Below, piece after piece: positions 1 to 5,906 of a stretch of DNA of 5,906 nucleotides. Origin of the DNA: Opitutia bacterium (lineage in GTDB: Bacteria; Verrucomicrobiota; Verrucomicrobiae; Opitutales; UBA953); contig CANKZO010000146.1 of the NCBI GenBank assembly GCA_947488485.1, positions 1 to 5,906 on the forward strand, given 5' to 3'. The notes under the pieces were generated by a model that saw nothing but the letters and a program-made list of their open reading frames with translations, did no database searches and had not been told where the DNA came from. The translations under genes were made by a program, and so were the position numbers. The stretch's first letter is position 1; each line of letters starts with the position of its first letter.

Positions 1-1322
1 AGAAGTTCGCCGAGTACGGCTTCAACAAGTCACACTCCGCCGCGTACGCCATCCTCTCGTATCGCACCGCCTACCTGAAGGCCAACTACCCGGTCGAGTT
101 CATGGCCGCGGTGCTTACGTCCGAACAAGGTAATGCCGACAAGCTAGCCGAATTCATGGGCGAAGTCGAAGCCCTCGGCATGAAGGCCCTCGGCCCGGAC
201 GTAAACCAGTCCGACACCGACTTCACGCCGGTCATCAAGGATAACGCCATCCGCTTCGGCCTCGGCGCCATCAAGGGCGTCGGCGAACAGGCCGCGCGCA
301 ATATCGTCGCCGAGCGCGAGAAGAATGGACCTTACAAAGACTTCGGCGACTTCGTCGGCCGCCTCGGCGAGTTCGACCTCAATTCCCGCACGCTCGACTG
401 CCTCGTCCGCGCTGGCGCCTTTGACTTCACCGGCGAAGACCGTCGCCACCTCGTCGACTCCATCGAATCCGTCCGCCGCCACTTCGCGGGCGAGCGCAAG
501 GAACGCGCCAGCGGCCAGGGTTCGCTCTTCGACATGCTCGGGGCGGAGGACGCCGGCGCCGCCCGCCCGACCGACCTCGTCCTCCGCAAGTCGGAGAAGA
601 TGCCCAAGCTCGAGATGCTCAACAGCGAGAAGGCCCTGCTCGGCTTCTACCTCAGCGGCCACCCCCTCGCCGACTACCATGGCCTGGACGAAGCCATCGC
701 CACCCTGACCGTCACCCCGGACCGTATCGAGCTCGACAAGAAGGAACGCCACACCGTCCGCGTCTGCGGGATCGTCGGAGCCCTCGAGAAGAAGATTTCC
801 AAGAAGGATAACCGACCGTGGGCGCTCTTCACCGTCGCCTCCCGCTCCGTGACGATCCCCGTGATGATGTTCTCCGACGCCTATGATGCGGCCGCGCAGC
901 TCAAGGACGGCGAACTGCCACTGCTCATGGACGGCTCGCATGTCATCGTCGACGCGCGCCTCAACTTCCGCGAAGAACGCGGCGAGTGGTCGCTCAGCGC
1001 CCACGCCATCACCCCGCTGCGCCGAGCCCCGGGCCTCATCAAGAAGATCCTCTTCGCCCTCAAACCCGGCCCTGACGCCGGCGACTTCCTCGAGAAGATC
1101 GTGGCGCACACCCGTAAGGTGGACGGCACCACCATCGTCCAGGTCGGCTTCATTCAGCCGGACGGCCGCGTGCTGGTGGCCGAGGCTGCCCGCGGCATGA
1201 CCACGCGCTTTGACACCGAGACCTATGGCACCTTCGGCCGCCACCCCGCGTGCGCCGGCGTCCAGATCGAGCCCGTTCCGCCGGCCCAGCCCCCGCAGCG
1301 GAAGTTCGGACCGCGGGCTTAG
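1..1322 (+). CDS. dnaE: DNA polymerase III subunit alpha, C-terminal part (5' end outside window)
   Basis: This is the catalytic alpha subunit of the replicative DNA polymerase III holoenzyme, which extends primers on both strands in the cytoplasm. The frame is open from base 3, giving 439 visible residues; family members are about 1,100-1,200 residues, so roughly the first 60% lies off the left edge. The fragment opens in the conserved polymerase region (YGFNKSHSAAYA, then YLKANYPVEFMAAVL). A helix-hairpin-helix follows (IRFGLGAIKGVG, about residues 83-94), then the RxxLDxLVRAGAFD segment (about 129-141). A QGSLF motif at 172-176 matches the internal beta-clamp-binding site (E. coli QADMF). 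Next come the family hallmark LGFYLSGHPL (about 213-222), an OB-fold (about 250-335) and a short C-terminal domain ending in a Pro-rich tail. The TAG stop overlaps the stop of the convergent gene by 4 bp, and no terminator is visible. Identification is firm. The upstream start, PHP domain and palm catalytic aspartates cannot be checked here. Confidence 0.97.
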   Translation, partial: KFAEYGFNKSHSAAYAILSYRTAYLKANYPVEFMAAVLTSEQGNADKLAEFMGEVEALGMKALGPDVNQSDTDFTPVIKDNAIRFGLGAIKGVGEQAARNIVAEREKNGPYKDFGDFVGRLGEFDLNSRTLDCLVRAGAFDFTGEDRRHLVDSIESVRRHFAGERKERASGQGSLFDMLGAEDAGAARPTDLVLRKSEKMPKLEMLNSEKALLGFYLSGHPLADYHGLDEAIATLTVTPDRIELDKKERHTVRVCGIVGALEKKISKKDNRPWALFTVASRSVTIPVMMFSDAYDAAAQLKDGELPLLMDGSHVIVDARLNFREERGEWSLSAHAITPLRRAPGLIKKILFALKPGPDAGDFLEKIVAHTRKVDGTTIVQVGFIQPDGRVLVAEAARGMTTRFDTETYGTFGRHPACAGVQIEPVPPAQPPQRKFGPRA

Positions 1323-2356
1323 GACTTCGCCAGGTCGAAGAGGACGAAGGCTCGCAGCGGGCCGGGGAGCAGCTTCTTGCCCAAGGCCTTGGCGACGAAA
1401 CGAACCTTCCAACCGAAGCCACGCGGAGAGACCTGCCAGAAGCGGCGGATCGCCTGACCGATGGACTTCCAGCGCGCGTTCGGATGGGTGCAGTGATATT
1501 TGACGGAGGCTTTCGCGTGGTGGCTGTCGGTCAGCTGACGGAACCACGCCGCCTTTTCGGGCGACACAAGGCCGGCTTCGAGGGCGTGCGCGATGTCCGC
1601 GAGATAGCCCCGCCGGTGGGCTTTCTGGCCGGCCGGCCACGCCGCGCTGCGCCGGAGCTTCGCCCGCCAGTCCAATCCCTTGGGCTTGCCTCCGTGTGAG
1701 ACGTTCGCGCCGTGCCAACGCCAATCGACGAGGATCTCCGCGTCGACCGCCGTCGAGCCGAGCAACAAGGACCGGATGGCCGACGGGCCGTCTTCGCCTC
1801 CGTAGAATCCGCTGATGGGCGGAAAACGCCGATGGACCTCGGCGCGGTAGCTCGCGGTGGCGCCGCAGAACTTGACGCCTTGGTAGACGTGCATCGCCCG
1901 CGGATCGAAAGCGTTCAAGATGACCCCTTCATGATGATACCAGGAGGGCCGCAACACTTCGCCCTTGGCGTCCACGACGCGGGCATTGGCATAGTGGGCG
2001 TAACAGTCCGGATGGTCTCGGAAAAACTCGGCTACGCGGCGAAGTCGGTACGGATGGCTGACGTCATCCCCGGCGGCCGCCACGAGGATATCGCCGGAGG
2101 CCTGCGCCACGCAGCGGTTGAAGTTACCGACGATACCCAGGTTTTTCGTCGGAGGGAGCAGCCGGACGCGGGCTCGGCCACGATAGGCGGCGACCTCTTC
2201 TTCGATGATACTCCGGGTCGAATCGGGCGAGGCGTCTTCGCCGATGATGACCTCATAGTCGGCCAGGTCCTGCGTGAGTACGGAACGCAGGGCCGCCCTG
2301 ACATAATCAGCCTGCTTGTAGGCGATGAAGATGACGCTGACGGACGGAAGGCTCAT
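1319..2356 (-). CDS. Family 2 (GT2, GT-A fold) glycosyltransferase
   Basis: An inverting sugar transferase that would move a sugar from a nucleotide-sugar donor onto a growing glycan at the inner membrane face. The 345-residue protein begins with the GT2 nucleotide-binding strand (SVSVIFIAYKQADYV, 5-19). VIIGEDASPDST (36-47) is the usual uridine-contacting acidic motif, and KNLGIVGNFN (71-80) is typical of the family. AAAGDD (93-98) is the metal-binding DxD equivalent, GGED (186-189) the likely catalytic-base region, and WRWHGANVS (212-220) the RxHxxNxS-type end of the catalytic domain. The last 125 residues are not recognisable as a domain. They are rich in Arg, Lys and Trp and could be a peripheral membrane-binding tail; no transmembrane segment is seen. 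The ATG overlaps the upstream GT10 stop as ATGA, with no Shine-Dalgarno, so translation is probably coupled. Donor and acceptor are unknown. The fold assignment is strong; the glycan role is inferred from its neighbours. Confidence 0.93.
   Translation of the reverse strand: MSLPSVSVIFIAYKQADYVRAALRSVLTQDLADYEVIIGEDASPDSTRSIIEEEVAAYRGRARVRLLPPTKNLGIVGNFNRCVAQASGDILVAAAGDDVSHPYRLRRVAEFFRDHPDCYAHYANARVVDAKGEVLRPSWYHHEGVILNAFDPRAMHVYQGVKFCGATASYRAEVHRRFPPISGFYGGEDGPSAIRSLLLGSTAVDAEILVDWRWHGANVSHGGKPKGLDWRAKLRRSAAWPAGQKAHRRGYLADIAHALEAGLVSPEKAAWFRQLTDSHHAKASVKYHCTHPNARWKSIGQAIRRFWQVSPRGFGWKVRFVAKALGKKLLPGPLRAFVLFDLAKS
2353..2356 (-). other. ATGA stop/start overlap coupling the GT10 and GT2 genes
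   Basis: On the minus strand the GT2 start codon ATG and the GT10 stop codon TGA share two bases (ATGA). The bases before it read CCTGCCCGCCGCCCG, with no Shine-Dalgarno match. Reinitiation by ribosomes finishing GT10 is the simplest way to translate GT2, so their dosage is probably linked. The overlap is seen directly; the coupling is inferred. Confidence 0.6.
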
Positions 2357-3372
2357 CGGGCGGCGGGCAGGTCGGACAGGATCTCGCGGACGATCACCTC
2401 GGCGAAGTGACCTTGGGAAAACGGCTTGGCTTTCTCGGAGAGCAGGAAGGCACGGATGCGCTCTTGGTAGGCTCGGTAAGCGTCGTCGTCGATTGAACGG
2501 AGTCGGGCGTCGAGCGCTTCGGGCGTCGCGTAGTCACGTCCATCGATGAAGCAATCTGTCGGCACAAGCTCGGCGATCTCCTTCGGGCCCACGTAGACCG
2601 GCACACAGCCAGCCCGGAAGCAGTCGAAGAGCTTCTCGGTCACGTAGCCTCCCAGGTCGCGGCAGTTCTCGTGGGCGAGGCAGAAGCGGGATCGGGTGAG
2701 CAGCTCGATCTTGTCGTCGACCGGGCCGCGCCAGGTGGCGTACGGCGACTTCGCGGGGAGGGAGCGGGCGATAATCGTGCGCAGCTGGTTGCAGACGCGG
2801 CCCCAGCGTCCCGGCAGCGCGGCCGGGCGGTCCCAGCCACGGCCATGGAGATGGAAGTCGGCCGGCGCGTTCCGCTCATACCAATCGAGGATCCGGACGC
2901 GGGCCTGGTATTGGTCACGCGGGTCGACGACCGTCAGCGCCTTGTTCGAGGCCACGAGTACGCAGAAGAGCGGACGTTTCTCCGGACCGTTCCAGGCCTC
3001 GGTGTCGAAGCGGTTGGGATAGAGGAGCGGGACCATGCGCGGGTCGTCGCGGAGCTCGCCGTCCCAGGCGAACCACTTCGCATAGCGGGCGAGCGCGACG
3101 CGGTCACGGTTGAGCGGACGGATGAGCGGGTTCTCGTAAAGGTAGACGTAAGCCCGGGCGGACGGATCCTGACGGCGGCAGTTGATGTGAAGCTCGAAGG
3201 CCACCTCTCGCCCCTCGTTCATATCGGGCGTGTTGAGTTCGATGCCCGCGGCGAGGAAGCGTTCTCGGAGCTGGGCATAGGGCAGATAGAATTCGCCGTT
3301 GTTCTCGCCGGCCCCCGGTGTGAACAGGGAGTTGCCGGCGTAGTCGCGGTAAATGACCGAGGCGTAGCGCAT
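2353..3372 (-). CDS. Family 10 (GT10) glycosyltransferase, alpha-1,3/4-fucosyltransferase-like
   Basis: GT10 enzymes characteristically transfer L-fucose from GDP-fucose to GlcNAc (or Glc) in alpha-1,3 or alpha-1,4 linkage; bacterial members decorate LPS O-chains. The protein has 339 residues. The N-terminal half looks like the acceptor-side GT-B domain, including GIELNTPDMNEG (43-54) and VYLYENPLIRP (76-86), the region where the family has its 'E.p.i.p' pattern. The C-terminal half carries the GT10 signature: RSRFCLAHEN (227-236), GYVTEK (242-247) and PVYVG (258-262). E246 and K247 fall at the conserved Glu-Lys pair that binds GDP-fucose in H. pylori FucT. No signal peptide or membrane anchor is seen, so it is probably cytosolic like other bacterial members. 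The ATG lies 2 bp after the FkbM stop with no Shine-Dalgarno, and the stop overlaps the GT2 start, so it is the middle gene of a three-gene unit. Family membership is solid. Fucose as the donor sugar is the family's usual chemistry and is not proven here. Confidence 0.9.
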   Translation of the reverse strand: MRYASVIYRDYAGNSLFTPGAGENNGEFYLPYAQLRERFLAAGIELNTPDMNEGREVAFELHINCRRQDPSARAYVYLYENPLIRPLNRDRVALARYAKWFAWDGELRDDPRMVPLLYPNRFDTEAWNGPEKRPLFCVLVASNKALTVVDPRDQYQARVRILDWYERNAPADFHLHGRGWDRPAALPGRWGRVCNQLRTIIARSLPAKSPYATWRGPVDDKIELLTRSRFCLAHENCRDLGGYVTEKLFDCFRAGCVPVYVGPKEIAELVPTDCFIDGRDYATPEALDARLRSIDDDAYRAYQERIRAFLLSEKAKPFSQGHFAEVIVREILSDLPAAR

Positions 3373-3374
3373 CT

Positions 3375-4157
3375 TCAGGCGGCCCGGCGAAGCAGGACCG
3401 ACACCTGACCGCGGCGGGCGGCGGCCTCGAACCCGGCTTTGGCCAATTCGGCGACCACCTCTTCATGGGGGACCTGGCGTTCACCATCCTTGACGTCATG
3501 GCACTCGACGATGATCCCGGCGAAATGCCGTAGGGCGGAGGCCTGGCGGCGGGCCAATTCCCACTCCATGCCTTCGATGTCCATCACCAGCCACGCCGTA
3601 TCCGGTAAAGCATGTCGGGTGATGACGGCGGCCAGCGAGGCGGCGGGGACGCGGAGGCGGGTGGGGCCGCCCGAGCGGGCGACCGAGCCGCCTTGGGTGA
3701 ATTCCGGAGACCAGTCGAAGGCCACTTCGGTTACGCCTTCGTCCGCGATGGCGCAGTGCACCAATTCCCATGGGGCCGAGGGATGATTATGGGCCACGAC
3801 CTGACGGGCGACGTCGGCCAACGAGCCGACGGCCTCATACGAAACCAACCGAGCAGGACGTCGGCCGAGGATGATCGAGGAGACGATGCCCAGGCTGGCG
3901 CCGAGCTCTAGCACCTGAGCTCCGTCAGGCAGATAGGCCCGGATGTAGCGGGCCTCCTTCGCCTCGTAGGAGCAGGCGTCGAGCTGCCCGAGGATGACCT
4001 TGGAAGGCACGAGGCCGAGCGGGACTTCGACCCCGAACAGACGAGGGTTGCCTTGGTAGCCGCACGCCCTGGCCAAGGCCAATACGCGCCAGCGGATGGA
4101 GGACCAGATACGCATCAGGGGATGAAGATTGATAAAGGCCCGCGCAGGATTATCCAT
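3375..4157 (-). CDS. FkbM-family SAM-dependent methyltransferase
   Basis: A class I methyltransferase of the FkbM family, members of which O-methylate sugars in glycans or hydroxyls in polyketides. The 260-residue protein has the SAM-binding motif I VLELGASLG (82-90), the acidic end of the second strand VSYEA (105-109), and the family signature VMDIEGMEWEL (191-201), corresponding to the common 'DvEGaE'. A conserved IIVECHD follows (215-221). The first 40 residues contain a basic amphipathic stretch, not a clear signal peptide. Lying between glycosyltransferases, its likely substrate is a sugar hydroxyl of the same glycan (inference). It is the first gene of the three-gene minus-strand unit and is divergent from the GT25 gene. 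The start used is ATG at 4157, the longest in-frame ATG. A second ATG at 4115 (MRIWSS, residue 15) is equally possible, and neither has a Shine-Dalgarno. The shorter form would leave a 55 bp promoter space instead of 13 bp. Confidence 0.9.
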   Translation of the reverse strand: MDNPARAFINLHPLMRIWSSIRWRVLALARACGYQGNPRLFGVEVPLGLVPSKVILGQLDACSYEAKEARYIRAYLPDGAQVLELGASLGIVSSIILGRRPARLVSYEAVGSLADVARQVVAHNHPSAPWELVHCAIADEGVTEVAFDWSPEFTQGGSVARSGGPTRLRVPAASLAAVITRHALPDTAWLVMDIEGMEWELARRQASALRHFAGIIVECHDVKDGERQVPHEEVVAELAKAGFEAAARRGQVSVLLRRAA

Positions 4158-4170
4158 TCAATTAAATAGC
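4116..4170. promoter_or_regulatory. Probable divergent promoter region between the FkbM and GT25 genes
   Basis: Two genes leave this spot in opposite directions, so promoters must lie here or inside the flanking coding ends. The stretch is clearly more A+T-rich than its surroundings (for example CAATTAAATAGC at 4159-4170). Candidate elements are weak. On the plus strand TTGATA (4129-4134) resembles a -35 box, but only a poor -10 (TATCCA) lies 16 bp on. On the minus strand GATAAT (4150-4155) resembles a -10 box. A small inverted repeat GGATTATCC (4147-4155) overlaps it. If the minus-strand -10 is real, the FkbM gene would start at the ATG at 4115. No operator can be identified. Confidence 0.35.
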
Positions 4171-4911
4171 ATGCCCCCCATCTTCGTGATCAACCTCGAC
4201 CGCGACGTCGAACGCATGACCTCGCTGGCCGGCAGCCTGAAGTCTTTGGGCCTCGAGTACGTCCGCGTGCCAGCGGTCCTCGGGAAGGAAGTGCCCGGAT
4301 GGGAAAACCTCGTCGACGCCAGCCTCTACGGAGACCGTAACCGAAATGCCATGCCTCGCCCAGGCGAAGTCGGCTGCTATCTCAGTCACCTCAAGGCCAT
4401 GGAGGAATTCCTGCGGACGGACGCCCCTTGGTGCGTGATCCTCGAGGACGACGTCGAAGTCCTGCCGGCCTGCCGGCCCGTGCTCGCCGCTCTTGGCGAG
4501 ATGGACGACTGGGATCTCGCCAAGCTCTTCTGCTTTCACTCCGGGATGCCCGTGCGCAAACGTGCGCTCACGCCCACGCACCAGCTCGTCGTGCACCTCA
4601 CGCGGACGACGTCGTCGGCGGCCTACGCCGTCAATCGTCGCGCCGCCGAGACCATGCTCAAGTCGATGCGGCCGATCACCGAGCAGGTCGACCACGCCCT
4701 CGACCGCCCGTGGGAGACCAGCCTGCGCGTCCGCGGGGTGCGACCGCTGCCCATCATCCTCGCGCCCGTCTCAGCCACCACGACCATCGGCTATGCCGAC
4801 CGTGGCGACCGTAGCCTACCCTTCCGTCGTGCATTACGACTGTTCCTCTCCCGCGCGGGCAAGGAAATCCGCCGTTTCGCGAACGGTCTGGCCGAAGGCT
4901 TCGTCCGCTGA
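4171..4911 (+). CDS. Family 25 (GT25) LPS-type glycosyltransferase
   Basis: GT25 enzymes transfer hexoses, often galactose from UDP-Gal, during LPS oligosaccharide synthesis (LgtB, LpsA and relatives), on the cytoplasmic face of the inner membrane. The 246-residue protein is of usual length for the family. IFVINLDRDVERM (4-16) is the diagnostic N-terminal motif, followed by GEVGCYLSHLKAM (65-77), the metal-binding CVILEDDVEV (88-97), TSSAAYAVNR (147-156) and EQVDHALDRPW (171-181). The C-terminal tail (217-246) is basic and amphipathic, suiting loose membrane association. ATG at 4171 was chosen because the family motif begins at once after it. It has no Shine-Dalgarno; an in-frame TTG at 4129, preceded by AGGGG, would add 14 residues. 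Codons 2-3 are a run of six C. The gene is divergent from the FkbM gene and converges with the next glycosyltransferase gene at a 7 bp gap, so it appears to be transcribed alone. Its exact sugar is unknown. Confidence 0.92.
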   Translation: MPPIFVINLDRDVERMTSLAGSLKSLGLEYVRVPAVLGKEVPGWENLVDASLYGDRNRNAMPRPGEVGCYLSHLKAMEEFLRTDAPWCVILEDDVEVLPACRPVLAALGEMDDWDLAKLFCFHSGMPVRKRALTPTHQLVVHLTRTTSSAAYAVNRRAAETMLKSMRPITEQVDHALDRPWETSLRVRGVRPLPIILAPVSATTTIGYADRGDRSLPFRRALRLFLSRAGKEIRRFANGLAEGFVR

Positions 4912-4922
4912 GAAAGGCTCAG
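4908..4922. terminator. Small hairpin over the facing stop codons of the GT25 and GT-B genes (possible weak bidirectional terminator)
   Basis: CTGAG (4908-4912) and CTCAG (4918-4922) pair across a 5-base AAAGG loop. The two arms contain the TGA stops of the convergent genes. The stem is only 5 bp and no T-run follows on either strand, so this is not a convincing intrinsic terminator. It could be chance, since two facing TGA codons already supply complementary bases. Confidence 0.15.
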
Positions 4923-5906
4923 GGTGAAGTGCGGCAGGCCGCGCCGATCGCGGCGAGCATGCCGCGGCAGCCGCGGGCGTAGTTCTCGGCATAGACCCTC
5001 GCCGACGCCCGGATGGCCTCGGCCTGCGCGGGGTCCGCATGGACGGAGCGCAGGCGTGCGGCGGTACCGCGGAGATCGGCCGGATCCAAAGCTAGACGCG
5101 CGTCGACCGGCAATTCAGAGCCGAAAGAACTGTCGTGCGTCGTGACCATCACCAGTCCGTTATGGGCGAGCGACTTCAGGACCGCGCCTTCGACGGTCGC
5201 CGACCAGATCGACGGGCAGAGCACCACGTCGGCGGTGGCCACCGCGTCGGCGAGACCTTCGCTCCAACTGAGGCGGCGGAACTGCAGGTTGCCGGGAAGA
5301 CCCTCCGTCGTTCCGAAATGTTGATGGTATTCCTTTGGGTCGCTCGGCACCAGGAAATCCCAGTCCGGCATCTCTTTGGCCAAGGCGATGACATGGGCGA
5401 CGCCCTTGGCCGGCTGGCAACTGCCGTGAAAGACGGCGAGGGGGCGGGCCCGCGAAGGGCGCGGCGGCGGGACGGCGGGGACGGCGATGTCCGGGACGGA
5501 AAGCGGCACGACCTTCACGATAGCGCCGGGACCGAAATGCACGCGAAGGAGCCGCGCGTGGGATTCGCACTGGGCCATCAGCCGCAGACGGCCGGAAGCC
5601 ACCCACTCGCGGAGGGGTTGATGGAAGGACCCAGCGCCGAACCAATCCGCGCACCCGTGCGCCTCCGCCGCCGCGCCGTCATTGCCGACGCAGCGAAGGC
5701 AAGGGCCGTGCTCGGCCGGGAGACAGTTGTATGAACGTCGGCAGAAGACGAACGCGTCGAGCACGTACATCCAGACGTAAGGGCGCGCCTCGACGACGCG
5801 TTGGAAAAGCGGGAAGCCGATCGTCTGCGGATGGAGCAGGACCATCTCCCTCCCGGAGCGGGCCGCGCGGAGCACGCGCCACGGGAAGAGAGCCCGGCTC
5901 AGTCCA
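4919..5906 (-). CDS. GT-B-fold (GT4-like) glycosyltransferase with cysteine cluster, 5' end outside window
   Basis: A retaining-type sugar transferase is the best reading. The frame stays open to the right edge (10 more codons before the GTG at 5875), so the N-terminus lies outside; 328 residues are visible. The first third includes LLHPQTIGFPLFQ and VLDAFVFCRRSYN. Five cysteines follow in about 30 residues (codons near 5743, 5725, 5701, 5692 and 5653), in the order C-x5-C-x7-C-x2-C-x12-C, with PCLRC in the middle. The second Rossmann domain begins at LAVFHGSCQPAKG (near 5440-5400). LCPSIWSATVEG followed by KSLAHNG (near 5220-5155) occupies the place of the GT4 nucleotide-sugar-binding loop. 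The first Glu is present but the second Glu of the usual E-x7-E is not. The protein ends in a helical tail. The gene converges on the GT25 gene with a 7 bp gap. The GT-B class is fairly sure; the exact family and sugar are unknown. Confidence 0.82.
   Translation of the reverse strand, partial: GLSRALFPWRVLRAARSGREMVLLHPQTIGFPLFQRVVEARPYVWMYVLDAFVFCRRSYNCLPAEHGPCLRCVGNDGAAAEAHGCADWFGAGSFHQPLREWVASGRLRLMAQCESHARLLRVHFGPGAIVKVVPLSVPDIAVPAVPPPRPSRARPLAVFHGSCQPAKGVAHVIALAKEMPDWDFLVPSDPKEYHQHFGTTEGLPGNLQFRRLSWSEGLADAVATADVVLCPSIWSATVEGAVLKSLAHNGLVMVTTHDSSFGSELPVDARLALDPADLRGTAARLRSVHADPAQAEAIRASARVYAENYARGCRGMLAAIGAACRTSP

Noticed and set aside
144..1724. Long (526-codon) open frame on the minus strand across dnaE and the GT2 3' end.
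   Set aside because: It lies antisense to conserved DnaE motifs, its protein is low-complexity (Ala, Gly, Glu, Val, Arg) with no recognisable motif, and such open frames are expected opposite GC-rich genes.
1712..2410. 232-codon plus-strand open frame antisense to GT2.
   Set aside because: It is a shadow of the GT2 gene, whose motifs are clear on the other strand; the translation shows no family pattern.
2671..3408. 245-codon plus-strand open frame antisense to GT10.
   Set aside because: It is a shadow of the GT10 gene; composition is biased to Val, Arg, Glu, Ala and Gly, and no domain is recognisable.
4174..4179. Run of six C directly after the GT25 start codon, considered as a phase-variation tract.
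   Set aside because: Contingency tracts in LPS glycosyltransferase genes are usually longer than this, and six C is unremarkable in GC-rich DNA coding for Pro-Pro.
5135..5734. 199-codon plus-strand open frame antisense to the GT-B glycosyltransferase.
   Set aside because: It is antisense to the Rossmann domain and cysteine motifs of the real gene, and the translation has no recognisable family features.
5873..5875. GTG as the true start of the rightmost glycosyltransferase gene.
   Set aside because: The frame continues open to the window edge, and the residues after the GTG look like the middle of an N-terminal Rossmann domain and not its first strand.

Overview
This is a G+C-rich bacterial window; the codons of every real gene end mostly in G or C. 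It is densely packed and holds six protein genes, two of them cut by the window edges. No RNA gene, mobile element, CRISPR array or long repeat is visible. The organism is a bacterium with a DnaE-type replicative polymerase and a surface-glycan cluster (GT25, GT10, GT2, FkbM), which points to a Gram-negative with LPS or a similar glycan. The DnaE sequence and the weak Shine-Dalgarno usage would fit Verrucomicrobiota (Opitutae-like) or a related lineage, but this is a low-confidence impression.

Layout: (1) 1-1322, plus strand, the C-terminal 439 residues of DnaE (DNA polymerase III alpha). (2) 1319-4157, minus strand, a tight three-gene unit read right to left: FkbM-family methyltransferase, then GT10 (fucosyltransferase-like) glycosyltransferase, then GT2 glycosyltransferase. 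The gaps are +2 bp and -4 bp. The GT2 stop overlaps the dnaE stop tail to tail. (3) 4171-4911, plus strand, a GT25 (LPS-type) glycosyltransferase, divergent from the FkbM gene with only 13 bp between the predicted start codons. (4) 4919-5906, minus strand, a GT-B-fold glycosyltransferase with a cysteine cluster. It runs off the right edge and converges on the GT25 gene with a 7 bp gap.

Working together: dnaE is a housekeeping gene and appears to mark the end of a glycan locus. The other five genes look like parts of one pathway that assembles and decorates an extracellular glycan (LPS core or O-chain, or a glycoprotein or glycolipid glycan). GT25 and GT2 would extend the chain, GT10 would add fucose or a related sugar, FkbM would O-methylate a sugar, and the GT-B enzyme would add a further residue. 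GT25 next to GT10 recalls the enzyme pair that builds Lewis-type epitopes in Helicobacter pylori, but specificity cannot be read from this sequence. I see no convincing new class of system. The points most worth checking are the Cys-rich GT-B enzyme, the GT25/GT10/FkbM combination, the lack of Shine-Dalgarno sequences and the extreme compaction.
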